Shown here: piece after piece, positions 26,965-37,800 of the stretch
Layout: every line of letters begins with the position of its first letter
Numbering within the stretch: the first letter of the stretch is position 1
Assembly: GCA_020404105.1 (NCBI GenBank)
Contig: JADBWH010000029.1
Coordinates: forward strand, 27,442 to 91,441
Length of the DNA: 64,000 nucleotides
Reading direction: 5' to 3'
DNA from: Pseudanabaena sp. M53BS1SP1A06MG
GTDB lineage: Bacteria > Cyanobacteriota > Cyanobacteriia > Pseudanabaenales > Pseudanabaenaceae
Notes under the pieces: model-generated
The model's database searches: none
Seen by the model: only the letters and a program-made list of their open reading frames with translations
What the model was told of the DNA's origin: nothing
Program-made: the position numbers and the translations under genes

Positions 26965-27373
26965 AGGTAACGACTCCCCAGATCTGGAATTCTGTATCTT
27001 CGGTGATGCTGATTAGTTGACAATTGGGGTTTTCGGATAGCAGTTGTAGCCGTCTCCGATTGCGGCTGACTCGACGGATTACCAAATCACCATTGACGGA
27101 AGCTACGACTATTTTCTGCTCAGTGACTTCGATTGAGCGATCCACTATCAGCAGATCCCCTTGCTGTAATCCACTCTCTAGCATTGGCTCTCCCTCAAAT
27201 CGCATGAAAAAAGTGGCTGCAGGTTGACTGATCAAATAACGGTTGAGATCTAAATGAGATTCGAGTAGATCGTCCGCAGGTGAGGGAAATCCTGCCGAAA
27301 CTCTGCTTGAAAATAGCGGCAACCTTATCGGTGATTCAGTACAAGGCTTTCTTATTTGACCGATATTAACCAT
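26924..27373 (-). CDS. umuD: UmuD-like protein without the autoprotease residues
   Basis: This 149-residue protein has the UmuD fold: [20 protein letters not shown] carries the expected cleavage-site position (Ala-Gly), and [20 protein letters not shown] continues into LIVDRSIEV. The catalytic serine position (GDSM in E. coli UmuD) reads GEPM with Pro (CCA codon), and the general-base lysine position (VKK) reads VIRRV with Arg. Both halves of the Ser-Lys dyad are therefore absent, so RecA-driven self-cleavage should not occur. The rest is normal and it precedes umuC with a 41-base overlap, so it is probably still expressed. How polymerase V would be activated is open. Confidence 0.85.
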   Translation of the reverse strand: MVNIGQIRKPCTESPIRLPLFSSRVSAGFPSPADDLLESHLDLNRYLISQPAATFFMRFEGEPMLESGLQQGDLLIVDRSIEVTEQKIVVASVNGDLVIRRVSRNRRRLQLLSENPNCQLISITEDTEFQIWGVVTYVIRALLSSRRLQ

Positions 27374-27745
27374 TGCTATGCCCTAAATTTATACTTATGA
27401 TTATCGTACAATATTTAAAGCTTTTATAGTTGATGTTTTTTTCTGTCTCCAATTTCAGTCAAGACTGTCAGTTGGTCTCACATCTTGCAGATTTTAGCTA
27501 GGCAGTTTGAGGTATTGCTCAATAGGTAAGTGGCGCTTTGCGCCATCCTTACCTATTGAGCAATACCAAGATTTGAGAGAAAAAAACTGCTTTATGTGGG
27601 GCTAAGTTGCGGCGCTATCAACAAATTTGATCAAGCTTTTGGATTTCTACAGTAATAGGACTTACGCAAACCGAACAAATTTATTACGCATTGGGTAGAT
27701 GTGGTGCGGGCGAAGCCCGCACTACATCTACCCAATGCGTATGTT
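27374..27745. other. Spacer between umuD and pglZ
   Basis: No coding region is supported. It contains the umuD promoter side (no convincing LexA box) and a hairpin at 27511-27567, followed by the family A repeat at 27656-27748. Confidence 0.6.
27511..27567. repeat. Nested hairpin with GGCGCTTTGCGCC tip
   Basis: Outer arms 27511-27530 and 27548-27567 are exactly complementary (GGTATTGCTCAATAGGTAAG), with a nested TGGCGCTTTGCGCCA in the centre. Related tips occur in family D and at 40153-40187. Confidence 0.65.
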
Positions 27746-27748
27746 CTA
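27656..27748. repeat. Palindromic repeat, family A, at the pglZ stop
   Basis: Core GTGGTGCGGGCGAAGCCCGC and ends TAGGACTTACGCAAACCGAA and CCCAATGCGTATGTTCTA. The pglZ stop codon (27746-27748) lies in the right end. Confidence 0.85.
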
Positions 27749-30043
27749 AGTAATATTCCACCAAGTTGGAAACTGATTAGAAGATTCTATCCAACCACTA
27801 GGAATAATTTTACTCGAAGATAATACGGCAATAGGAGTTACTATTTCTTGAGGATTCGCACCGCCATGATATCCATTTTTTTTAGGCTTATAGCGAATTT
27901 GCTCTGACCAAGGCGCAATGATTGACTTGTGACCAGAGGCAACAATTCGATTGCCAATTAATCGACATTCTGCATCCGTTAGATTTCCATGATCGGGTTG
28001 CCACCGTTCACCTCCCTCTGTCGTAGATATCAGGCTAGTTCCATGCTCAATTATGTGACCATGATCGCTGGCTAAAATAACAATCCGATCTGCTGATTTT
28101 GCTTCTTCTAGAAGTGCTGGGATAACCTTAATCGATTGCTGAGTCCAGTCAACATATAACTGCTCACCTTTGGTGAGGTGATCGTCGATCGCATTGACAA
28201 CTACGCCTACAACGAGGCGATCGCGAGATGAGAGCGCTTGACGGACATCTTGGCTAAGAGTTACGTCTTCTGATCCCTGTAGCTGGGCTTTATGAAATAG
28301 CAGAGGATGTTGTTTTTTCTGTTGCTTACTACTTCGATTAAGATCGGGATGAAATTTAAATTCTGAGCTTTCATCTTTGGCATTGCCACTTCTTAATCGC
28401 CCACACAATAAACTAGTCCGCGATATTTCGGTGATTGATGGAACTGTTGCTAGTGCAGACATGATGGGGAAGTCTCGATCTTCTTTACGCAGTAGTGACC
28501 AACCTTGTCTGGTAATGCTTTCCAATAGTTGGTGACATACTGACATACTCATTCCATCTAAGACAATTAAAAGGACTGGAGTGTGAGATGAGATTGGAGC
28601 AACTATATCTTTTAAGACATTCTCAACCACCAAAATTTGATCGTGACTAGAGCCTAAATCTGTCCAACTAGCAAAGAGATTCGCAAAGATTTTGGATTGG
28701 TATTCACGGACTTTTACCGCAAGATTAAACAGATTGGCATAGGTTTTAGCAACTAATTGCAATGGTTCGTCTGAGAGAAGAGAGTGTCTTGCCCAGTCTG
28801 CAAAGCTGTTTTCGCTGACTTCATTGGCGATCGCGGCCGTGAGAGATTGAGCCACAGGATTAGTCTCTACTTCTTGTTGGTGAATCCAATTCAAGAGCCT
28901 AATTGCCATATCGAGATTATTAATACGGCTGCGATAGCGATCGTCTTTAGCTAAGTTGTGTTGCAATATCTGATTACGGTTAGCGATCAGTTCTTTTATT
29001 TGTGTCTCCAATCCACTCGTTAGAGGATTTTTGAGGATAGAGGTTAAGGTTTGGGCAAATGACTCAAGACGTTGATTAAAGCCTAGGGGTGAGATTTCGC
29101 TAAGATGAGCTAGATGGCTAGCGCCAATTTCTTGCAAAATCTCATCAGCACGATTCAAGATATTTTCTTTGAGTTGGATGTCAATTGGTAAACGGAGATT
29201 GATTAACTCTTGAGCCGCAGCTTGCCAAGTAATTCCTATGTTTGGTGTTAATATTTCTCCTTGAAAATAGCGCTCTTCGATTTTACCGATCGCCTTGTCT
29301 AGTTTTCCTGTTGCCTTGGGATGAAACAAAACACCAAACACTAAACCCAGAGCGACTAAATCATTACGCTCGGTTTGGCAAGCACATCTCAAGATGTATT
29401 GAGCAACGTGACCAACAAGTTCTGTTATATAAGCGATCGCCGCTTTTTGGAAAAAAGGAGCCGCATTTTTAAGCCTTGCAATATGATTACTGTCTATTGA
29501 CCACTTTAAAAGATCGGGTAAATCGGGAGAGCGATCGACAATTCCCAAACCACGCTCTAGAAGGATAGTCCAAACTGTATCTGCATTAAGAAAGCCATTG
29601 CTAACTGGTGTATAGCCTTCGCTAGTATTCCAATCAATAAGATAATCGGCAATCCATAGTTCTTTACGCAAGCGAGGATCGATTAAATTTGCTTGAAATA
29701 GCGACTTGACAACTTCCCAAGGATCGATTGAGAAAAGCTTTCTCTTGGCTAAGCGCATCAGAATATCATCGTCTAGATCTGACTCTTTGAGGGTTGTGAG
29801 GATTACATGGATATCTGAGTTGTCGGTTTGACAGTCTGCATGGGCAGCTTGCATCACTAAACGCATCGCTAAGGGAGATTTGCAAACATGGATACAAAGG
29901 GTGATATCGCGATCGCTCTGCACTGTTTCGCCAGTCCATTGACCTGCAATGTGAATACCAATGAACTTGGGGTTTACATTTCCTTGGCGAATAGTCGCAA
30001 CTTGCGCCTTAATCTGATTGATGCTAGGTACGACAACACTCAC
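27746..30043 (-). CDS. pglZ: BREX/Pgl system phosphatase-like PglZ
   Basis: A 765-residue protein whose C-terminal half is the PglZ domain. It shows LLIVLDGMSMSVCHQLLESI (about residue 490), TVPSITEISRTSLLCG, VNAIDDHL (with an acidic pair), ILASDHGHI (about 656) and GYHGGANPQEIVTPIAVL (about 725). These metal-binding Asp/His motifs place it in the alkaline-phosphatase superfamily. In BREX and Pgl systems PglZ is an essential core component. A GTG start overlaps the pglY stop (TGAGTG), suggesting translational coupling. It is the last gene of the island and its stop is in a family A repeat. It is a long-type PglZ typical of type 2. Confidence 0.88.
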   Translation of the reverse strand: MSVVVPSINQIKAQVATIRQGNVNPKFIGIHIAGQWTGETVQSDRDITLCIHVCKSPLAMRLVMQAAHADCQTDNSDIHVILTTLKESDLDDDILMRLAKRKLFSIDPWEVVKSLFQANLIDPRLRKELWIADYLIDWNTSEGYTPVSNGFLNADTVWTILLERGLGIVDRSPDLPDLLKWSIDSNHIARLKNAAPFFQKAAIAYITELVGHVAQYILRCACQTERNDLVALGLVFGVLFHPKATGKLDKAIGKIEERYFQGEILTPNIGITWQAAAQELINLRLPIDIQLKENILNRADEILQEIGASHLAHLSEISPLGFNQRLESFAQTLTSILKNPLTSGLETQIKELIANRNQILQHNLAKDDRYRSRINNLDMAIRLLNWIHQQEVETNPVAQSLTAAIANEVSENSFADWARHSLLSDEPLQLVAKTYANLFNLAVKVREYQSKIFANLFASWTDLGSSHDQILVVENVLKDIVAPISSHTPVLLIVLDGMSMSVCHQLLESITRQGWSLLRKEDRDFPIMSALATVPSITEISRTSLLCGRLRSGNAKDESSEFKFHPDLNRSSKQQKKQHPLLFHKAQLQGSEDVTLSQDVRQALSSRDRLVVGVVVNAIDDHLTKGEQLYVDWTQQSIKVIPALLEEAKSADRIVILASDHGHIIEHGTSLISTTEGGERWQPDHGNLTDAECRLIGNRIVASGHKSIIAPWSEQIRYKPKKNGYHGGANPQEIVTPIAVLSSSKIIPSGWIESSNQFPTWWNIT

Positions 30044-33000
30044 GATTCTGTATTTTCCTCAGTGATGACCCAATGTAAGTTAATGCAGACTTTTTGTCCG
30101 CCCTTTAGCTGTGATTTTAGATGATTAAGGAGTTGCTGTGCTGTAACTAAGTCTATATGGTCGTGGGTGGCTTGACTGATGATCGAGTTGACAGTTGGAG
30201 TCGTTGAAGCAGGTGTGATGATTAGACTAGAATTTGTGGCTGATGGTGGTGGATAAATTAATGGTTTTGAAGAATCAGTAGTAATTGGTGTAATTGGTGT
30301 GGTCTTGTTGGTTACAGGGGGAAACGGGTTAGATGTAGGCAATGGGGTGTTCTTGGGTTGCGTGGTAAGTATTCGCGTAGCCTTTGCTTCTGATTCTTTT
30401 AGGATAGGAGCTAGGGCGATCGCATGTTCATCACCACTGAGAGCATGGATAAGCTCGGCAAGTAAAGTATTAACTTCAATGGAGCGCTCATCGGTCAGTT
30501 TTTGCACAGCTTCAATAATTTCCCATTTAGTACTCTTTAGAATATGAGTCAGCGATTTAAGTTGTCGGAAACACTCTTTCATCGCAGTGTTTGAAGTAGC
30601 GATCGCAATATCTGCCAAAATATTGACGATATCCTCTGATTTGTTATTTTCTGATTTATTGGTATTGAGATTTGCTTGAATACGCTCGATCGCATTGACT
30701 GTAGCTGTTGCCGTTTGGAAGCGATCGCAATTTTTGTCAATGTTGAATCGCTCTAGAGTCTCGCTCAGTAGATTCAGATAATTTCTGGCATTAGCCAAAT
30801 TTTCTCTAGCCATGTCTGAGATCTTGTCACTCAGTTCAGCGACGTTTTTGGCATTAAGTAACCTAGAAATAGAAATGTTAAAAATGCTATGAGCGCGATC
30901 TAATGCTGTTTGCCATAGCACTTCATCGGGGAGTTTTTGGGTGCGAAACTCGATGTCATCAGGTAAGGACTTGAGAGAAGTATCGATCGCTAGATTGCTG
31001 CGATAGGCAATACGATTGGTTTGGGCGGCAAAGGTGAGAATTACCAAGTTTTGGGCGATCGCAGGTAATCCCATTGATTTTGGCTCATCCAGCCAACGGC
31101 GTAACTGCCCGACAGATATCGCACCACCTACTTCCGCAATTTTGCGCGTGAAGTGTTGCTTCCAATGCTGTCCGATGACAAAGTGGGTCGCCTCTAGAGC
31201 CATTTCGCCTAGTAATAATGGATTAGCAATTTGACGCACCAGCAAACGGAGTTTGCGATCTTCGATCGCGATTCTGCCATCGGTTTGCTGGGTGGCATCC
31301 ATCATCACCCGATAGACTTTTTCGAGATTAGTGCTTGCTTCAATTTCGGCTTCAAAGGCTGGAGCCGCAGGAAATTCGTACTCTAGGGCTTGTTCGAGTA
31401 GATTTGTGAGCGCATCGCGCAAGGATGAGGCGACAGGGGGACGTAATTCTAGTCCGCTATAGAGTGAGTGAAAACGTTCATTTAATTCTAGCGATCGCTC
31501 AGAATTAATGGAATTACTATCAGTAGTATCTAATCCATAGACCACTTCTAGATGATGCAAAACCCTTTGATGAAGGCTACTGCGTTGATTTTCTAAGATG
31601 GTCTTTGCGGATTGACGATCCTGCACCGAGAGATTGCTGGCAAACTGGGCAAAACGTTCACCAGTGCCTGCGAGGATATGGTCAAGAGTAACGAGCATAC
31701 CCAGATCGGTAAGGGCCTCTTCACTGAGAAAAGCTGGAATCCATGCTAGGGTCTTGGCTCCATTGGAATGAGCGGCAATGAATCCTTGAATTTTACTGAT
31801 ATCGTCCCGTGGCGTATGGGTATCGACATCAAAGGGATAGTCGATGATTATTTTCCAGCGATCGCCTTCATTTTCTAGGGCAGTTAGGGGCATTTCTCTA
31901 ATGTTCCGAAATAGGACATTGCAGGAACGCCTTGTATTTTTCCAGAGATGACTGAAACTCTGCTCTAGTTCTTCTTCTCCTTGGAGACCTAGTTGCTTGA
32001 ATAATAGATCGCGGACTAGACGCATCCGATTACCGTGATTATCTTCGCGCTTACCTTGGGCGATGATGCTCTGGGTATCCACGCCCGAAAGCTGAATCGA
32101 AATAGTCGGATCATTGCCTTCCGTGAGTCGAATTTCGCCGACCGTCCCTGCCCATTGCCGACATCTTTGTAAGACAATCTGCCCTTCGCGTCCAGGGATT
32201 GGGGCTTTAATTGTGCCGTGATTGAGCGCTGCTAAACGTTCGGGGGTGAGACTGCGTAATACTTCGACTTCAGGGACAAGCGCTGATAGGAGCAAGGTTT
32301 TGATCAGGCGATCATCATTGAGAAAGGCAGTGCGTTTGGGATCTGTTGCTGCTAATAGCTCAACTTCTTCGCGGCGGAGTCCATGCTGTTTTTCAATCAC
32401 TGGGAGCAGCTTTTGGTGATAGAGCCGCTTGGCCTTGTCAAAATGAATCGCGGTTTCAGGGCTGAAGGATTCGTCACCATGGGCGATCGCATCGAATAGG
32501 TCGCCCACGGGCAGAATATCGCCAATACTCAAATAATCGCGCCTGTCCACTAGCATTTGCACCATGATTTTGAGGGCGGTGCGTTCGCGTTGGAGGACGC
32601 TGGAGACGGCAATGAGGGCTTGAATTAAGGCGGGACTGAAGGGATAAACCTGTCGGAAGATGGCGCGATCACCTTCACGGGTGAGCAGAATATTCATCAC
32701 TGCTTCGCGCATGGTCAGGGATTTATCAATGGCAGCATCTAGTTCTATTTTTGCAGCAGGATTTTTGGGGCTGAGAATCCGTTTTTGGGCGATCGCTGGT
32801 AAGTTACGATCTTCGAGAACGATGCGATCGAATCTGCCTTCCCAATGTTTGAGGGCATCACTAAAGTTTAGCCGTTGAGACCCAGGGACGGCATTGCCGA
32901 TCAGTTCGCTGAGGTCGCGCTGTCTTGCCACAAAGCTGACAATGGGAATCGGGCGATCGGGTGTTTGGGCTTCGACAAGTTTGGAGAGTTTTTGTCCTTC

Positions 33001-33846
33001 ACGATGGATAAAACTGATGTCATTGGCGTGACTAGCTAACCAGAGGATTAATTCATCGAGAAAGAGAATTAGGGCATCATAGCCGAGGCTTTGGGCGTGC
33101 TGGCTGATTACTGATAGTCCTTTATCAAGGGGAAGAAATGCTTCGCCTTTGGCTTGTTGGTCGTAGGAACCGAAGAAAGCTTTGATGAGATTGCCAATTA
33201 GGAGCGATCGCGTTTCTGATGCGGGTGGTGCGTTGATGGCAGTCTCAAAGCGATCTCTGTCCCATCCTGCGGCAAGTTCTCCCCAGCCACTATTTGACGA
33301 ATTAGCATTGTTTAGCGCCTCAAAAAAGGCGATATCTCCCATTTGGTTACGCAGATTAGCGGCATCTTGAAACATTCCTTCAGCAAGATATACCCCTGGA
33401 ATCGGTGCTTCGGGATGATTGCGGCGGATGAAATCGACATAGCCGCCAAGGATACAGGACTCCATATTCTCGGAGCCGATCGCATGGTATGGCACTAATA
33501 AAAACTTTTTGCCTGTGACCCATTCGTTGTTTTTGTCGATGACGGGGGCTAGTTCTTTGATGCTGCGGGCGGTGATATTTGCTTTGAGGATCAGATAAAG
33601 AACTGCCATAAAGTGGCTTTTGCCACTACCAAAGCTGCCATGTAAATAAGTTGCTTTGCTAACGTTGCTCTGGAGGGTGCTGCGGATGAAGTTAAGGGCT
33701 TGGTCAAAGCATTTCTGTAATTCGGGCGTAACCACATAATCTCTCAGGATCCTATCGGCATCGATCGCCACTGATGACAGATTGAGTACAAAGTCACCTT
33801 TTTGGAGGCTTTCAGGAATTTCGATTAGGTCTTTGAGGAGCGTCAT
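30040..33846 (-). CDS. pglY: BREX/Pgl system ATPase PglY
   Basis: A 1268-residue P-loop ATPase. The Walker A motif GSFGSGKSHF is at about residues 70-79 and Walker B LILFLDELILWL at about 255-267. The middle and C-terminal regions are helical, and the C-terminus is Pro/Thr/Ser-rich (TPLPTSNPFPPVTNKTTPIT). It is long for a PglY/BrxC (typically 1200 or so). In BREX these ATPases are core parts needed for both DNA methylation and phage restriction. Its stop codon overlaps the GTG of pglZ. No Shine-Dalgarno is evident at ATG 33846. The adjacent upstream genes are a DUF433/DUF5615 pair, 85 bases away. Confidence 0.9.
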   Translation of the reverse strand: MTLLKDLIEIPESLQKGDFVLNLSSVAIDADRILRDYVVTPELQKCFDQALNFIRSTLQSNVSKATYLHGSFGSGKSHFMAVLYLILKANITARSIKELAPVIDKNNEWVTGKKFLLVPYHAIGSENMESCILGGYVDFIRRNHPEAPIPGVYLAEGMFQDAANLRNQMGDIAFFEALNNANSSNSGWGELAAGWDRDRFETAINAPPASETRSLLIGNLIKAFFGSYDQQAKGEAFLPLDKGLSVISQHAQSLGYDALILFLDELILWLASHANDISFIHREGQKLSKLVEAQTPDRPIPIVSFVARQRDLSELIGNAVPGSQRLNFSDALKHWEGRFDRIVLEDRNLPAIAQKRILSPKNPAAKIELDAAIDKSLTMREAVMNILLTREGDRAIFRQVYPFSPALIQALIAVSSVLQRERTALKIMVQMLVDRRDYLSIGDILPVGDLFDAIAHGDESFSPETAIHFDKAKRLYHQKLLPVIEKQHGLRREEVELLAATDPKRTAFLNDDRLIKTLLLSALVPEVEVLRSLTPERLAALNHGTIKAPIPGREGQIVLQRCRQWAGTVGEIRLTEGNDPTISIQLSGVDTQSIIAQGKREDNHGNRMRLVRDLLFKQLGLQGEEELEQSFSHLWKNTRRSCNVLFRNIREMPLTALENEGDRWKIIIDYPFDVDTHTPRDDISKIQGFIAAHSNGAKTLAWIPAFLSEEALTDLGMLVTLDHILAGTGERFAQFASNLSVQDRQSAKTILENQRSSLHQRVLHHLEVVYGLDTTDSNSINSERSLELNERFHSLYSGLELRPPVASSLRDALTNLLEQALEYEFPAAPAFEAEIEASTNLEKVYRVMMDATQQTDGRIAIEDRKLRLLVRQIANPLLLGEMALEATHFVIGQHWKQHFTRKIAEVGGAISVGQLRRWLDEPKSMGLPAIAQNLVILTFAAQTNRIAYRSNLAIDTSLKSLPDDIEFRTQKLPDEVLWQTALDRAHSIFNISISRLLNAKNVAELSDKISDMARENLANARNYLNLLSETLERFNIDKNCDRFQTATATVNAIERIQANLNTNKSENNKSEDIVNILADIAIATSNTAMKECFRQLKSLTHILKSTKWEIIEAVQKLTDERSIEVNTLLAELIHALSGDEHAIALAPILKESEAKATRILTTQPKNTPLPTSNPFPPVTNKTTPITPITTDSSKPLIYPPPSATNSSLIITPASTTPTVNSIISQATHDHIDLVTAQQLLNHLKSQLKGGQKVCINLHWVITEENTES

Positions 33847-33931
33847 GGGCTTTATTTAAGCTTTTATTTAATATATTTAATATTTTTAGCGCTGGTTTGC
33901 TGAGTTATTGGTTAGAGGTTATTTTGTAAGT

Positions 33932-34590
<659 letters not shown>

Positions 34591-34594
<4 letters not shown>

Positions 34595-34818
34595 GGGGCA
34601 TACTCCGCAAAGTCTTCTAGTGGCTCGTCAAAGTCATCAGACATTTTGATTAAGCCTTTGGCGCTACCAAATTTTGGGATTGGTCGAGTTTTACCGATCG
34701 CAATAATTTTAAATAATGTGCCATCATCATTGACCACGATTACTTCTTCGCCTCTGTGGGCTTCTGCAAGAAGATTAGCGAGGTGCTTTTCTGCGTCTTG
34801 TAAGGTGACTTGGTGCAT
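34591..34818 (-). CDS. Phd/YefM-type antitoxin
   Basis: A 75-residue protein of the Phd/YefM family: MHQVTLQDAEKHLANLLAEA and GEEVIVVNDDGTLFKIIAIG. It is probably the antitoxin of the broken vapC that overlaps its stop codon, and so an orphan. It lies 22 bases downstream of the pglX stop and may be co-transcribed with it. Orphan antitoxins can still bind DNA at their own promoter. Confidence 0.88.
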
Positions 34819-34840
34819 AGTTCTTACGCCTCTAAATTTT

Positions 34841-37800
34841 TTACTTTTTACTTTTTACTTTGCCAACGGGTTCCCACATCCTCAAACTTTCGACTGTATG
34901 CCCGATCGCTTTAGCCTCCTCAATCAAAAATCCTTCGTAATAGTCACCCATCGCTAAGCCAAATTCTGGATCTATATCGTTGTGCCATTGTTTGAGCCAA
35001 GGGATGAGTTCGACGAGGCTGGCGAGTAATGGCGCGAGGCGTGGGTCGTTGGAGCCGCCGATGCGTTCTTTGATATCGAGGTAGTAGGTACTGAGGGCTT
35101 GGGCGAGTTGCAGGTGGTTGTAGCCTGCCCAAGCGATCGCCATTGTGCCGTCTTCGCCTTGGCAATGGGGAAAGCTGATCCAGCGTTCTTTGGGTACGTC
35201 AAGTTTGCCGCGTAGTCGCCAGTAGTTGGGTTTGAGGAAGTCGGTACTGGCATATTTGGGCGGGACGGGGATGGATGCCCTCACCCCTAGCCCCTCTCCC
35301 TGAGGGAGAGGGGAAATAGATTCTTCTCCCCCCTTTGCTAAGGGGGGCTGGGGGGGATCATCTTCTTGGCGTTGCAGTTCCCATGTGTGTTCCCATTCGA
35401 GACGTTTGCGGAGTCCAGTAGCTTTGTAGCGCAAGATGGGCAGGTGGGGGACGCTTTCGGCTTCGATTAGTTCTGTAATTAGTTTTTCGATTTTGAAGGC
35501 GGGGTCGTTGCGGTAGAGTTCGCCGACGGTCATAAATTGGCTGTCGCTTTTGGCAATATCAGCAAGTTTGGCGATCGAGGTGATGGCGATGGGAATTGAT
35601 CCCCCTAAATCCCCCTTGTGAAGGGGGACTTCCAGATTCTTCTCTCCATTTAGCAAGGGGGCTTGAGTCTTCTCCCCCCTTAGAAAGGGGGGCTGGGGGG
35701 GATCTGTCATACGCCCATCAAAGTCAAAGTATGTTTCTAGTCGGTCTAGTAGCCAGTTTTGTAGTGCTTGTTGCTGTTGAGTTTCGTAGGGTTCAGTATC
35801 CCATCGGCGTTTGTATTCGGGTTGTTCGATGAGAGCAATATTTAGACTATTTTCAATAATTTCAATCCTTTTCTCTACGAGTTGGCGATAACTATCTGAC
35901 CAATGAGAAGGAAGATCGCAAATAGGAGTAGATTTATGACGTTCAAACCATTTGTCTTCAAGTTCTCCTGCCACCATTTTTCGCGCCATGACGATCTCAA
36001 ATGCTCGTTCACCTAGCTTTAATTTTGGTGGTGAGGGATGGGTAAAGTCTTCAGAAATTAATCCATAAAGCCGATAGCATTGCCAATCAAGTTCTTCTTG
36101 CAATGAAATCATCTCTTCAAGCGTGTCTAGACATTGCTTTTTAGCATTTAATAATTGTTCTCTTAAGTTAGAACTAATTGAAGTAAGAACTTTATCTGGT
36201 GCAAGTGTGCCAAGCGTTTGAGCAAGATAATCAAGCTTTTGAGCTAGTTCTAATGGGTGTTCTTGTGGAATAGGAATTTGCTTGAGTTTTGTTCCATCAA
36301 AGTCCCTGCGAAGTTGCCAAACACTAGCATCCATTCCTGAAGTTTGAGTTTTAATCTGTGTAACCTGTTTTATCCAAAAACACACAGTCGAACTATTAAG
36401 TAGTCCTAAAAGTGAAATATGATCTTTCTCAGTTGCTTCGGCAGGTAATTTGATAACAGGTGCAGATTGCTTAAATACTTTTCCGCCGCGATCTAGGACA
36501 AAATGGTTATGTGAGGCAATAGTTGCAAAGGCGATCGATAGTGGAGTTTGATAGGCAGAGGCTGTATGCTGCATGTACTCATACCAAGAAAGCCCTGCAT
36601 CAACCATTAAACCTTGGAATGTAGCTCTGTTCGCAAGTGTAGATTTCCATAGCCAAAGTTGTCGCACCATATCTGATTTAATTGCAGCTTCACAATACGG
36701 ATACCAAACCCATGTATCAGCACTCATACCCCAATCCCGCAAGTTTTCACCAATGAGATAGTAGCGAAATTCTTTATTAGAACACAGGCTGTTATTTTTC
36801 CTTGTTGAATTAAAGATAAATGCTTCTTCTTCTCCTATCCTTACAGCACGACCAATTGGAGATTCAATTAAATTAGACAAGTACACTTGAGATGATTTGT
36901 CTAAAAATTCCTTTAATTCACTTGCTCCACCCCCACCAATCGACCAAGGATGCTTATGAAAAGCCAACCTTTGCGAATCCGCCACACTCACAAACTCACT
37001 TTGCGAATCAACCACATCCACCTGATTTAAAATTGCCTGCCAAACCTTCCCATTCACCGCACTCTCAGGCGTAGAAGGCTCTCCCCTAATTCCCATCACC
37101 GTCCTAATCGTCCCCGCCACAGGCTTTTGATTTCTCGCAAACAAAATAACAGTCGGCGTACCATGCCCAGGGATATACGCACCACTCGTATCAATCACAT
37201 GAGTCAAATCCACCCTAGGGAAAAAGTCCTCAATCAACCGCTTCCCAAACTCCCGCTTCATAAAACTATTCGCCGTAATCTGTCCCGAAAAACCACCCTT
37301 GATATTTAGCGAAACAATCCTTTCTAAAAATGGAACTGCTAGAGAATATTGACGATAACAAGTACTGTAACGCTCTCTGTAAGCATTATTCAAAGCCGCA
37401 TCCTTCGGCGTGATATAGGGCGGATTAGCAACTACCGCATGATATTGATAGGGTTGCAAAATCCGATTTAGCGCCGCCGCATCCTGCGCCATCATCACCT
37501 CATCCAAAACGTGCCAACCCGTCGTCAACTGATCCCCCTTTGGCGAACCATACAGCAACGAATCCCCACAAACCAAATGGATTTTGAAATTAGGCGCATC
37601 CACCAGCCGCGTGATGCCACTTACCCGCATCGCCGCCAACAGCAAACGGAAACGGGCGATCGCGATCGCATAGGGATTGATATCCACACCATAAATGCTG
37701 TCGAGAGCAGTCTGCACCAACACCCGCACATTTTGGCTAGGATTTGCCCGTGATAGGCGATCGCACAGCCGCGTAAAACTGCCTAACAGGAAATGCCCCG

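Noticed and set aside
27374..27440. LexA box upstream of umuD
   Set aside because: A GTAC-containing stretch is present but does not match the cyanobacterial LexA consensus well enough to call.
35272..35712. The pglX inserts as assembly or sequencing errors
   Set aside because: Both blocks keep the frame with several different palindromes, which errors would not normally do; still to be confirmed by orthologue comparison.
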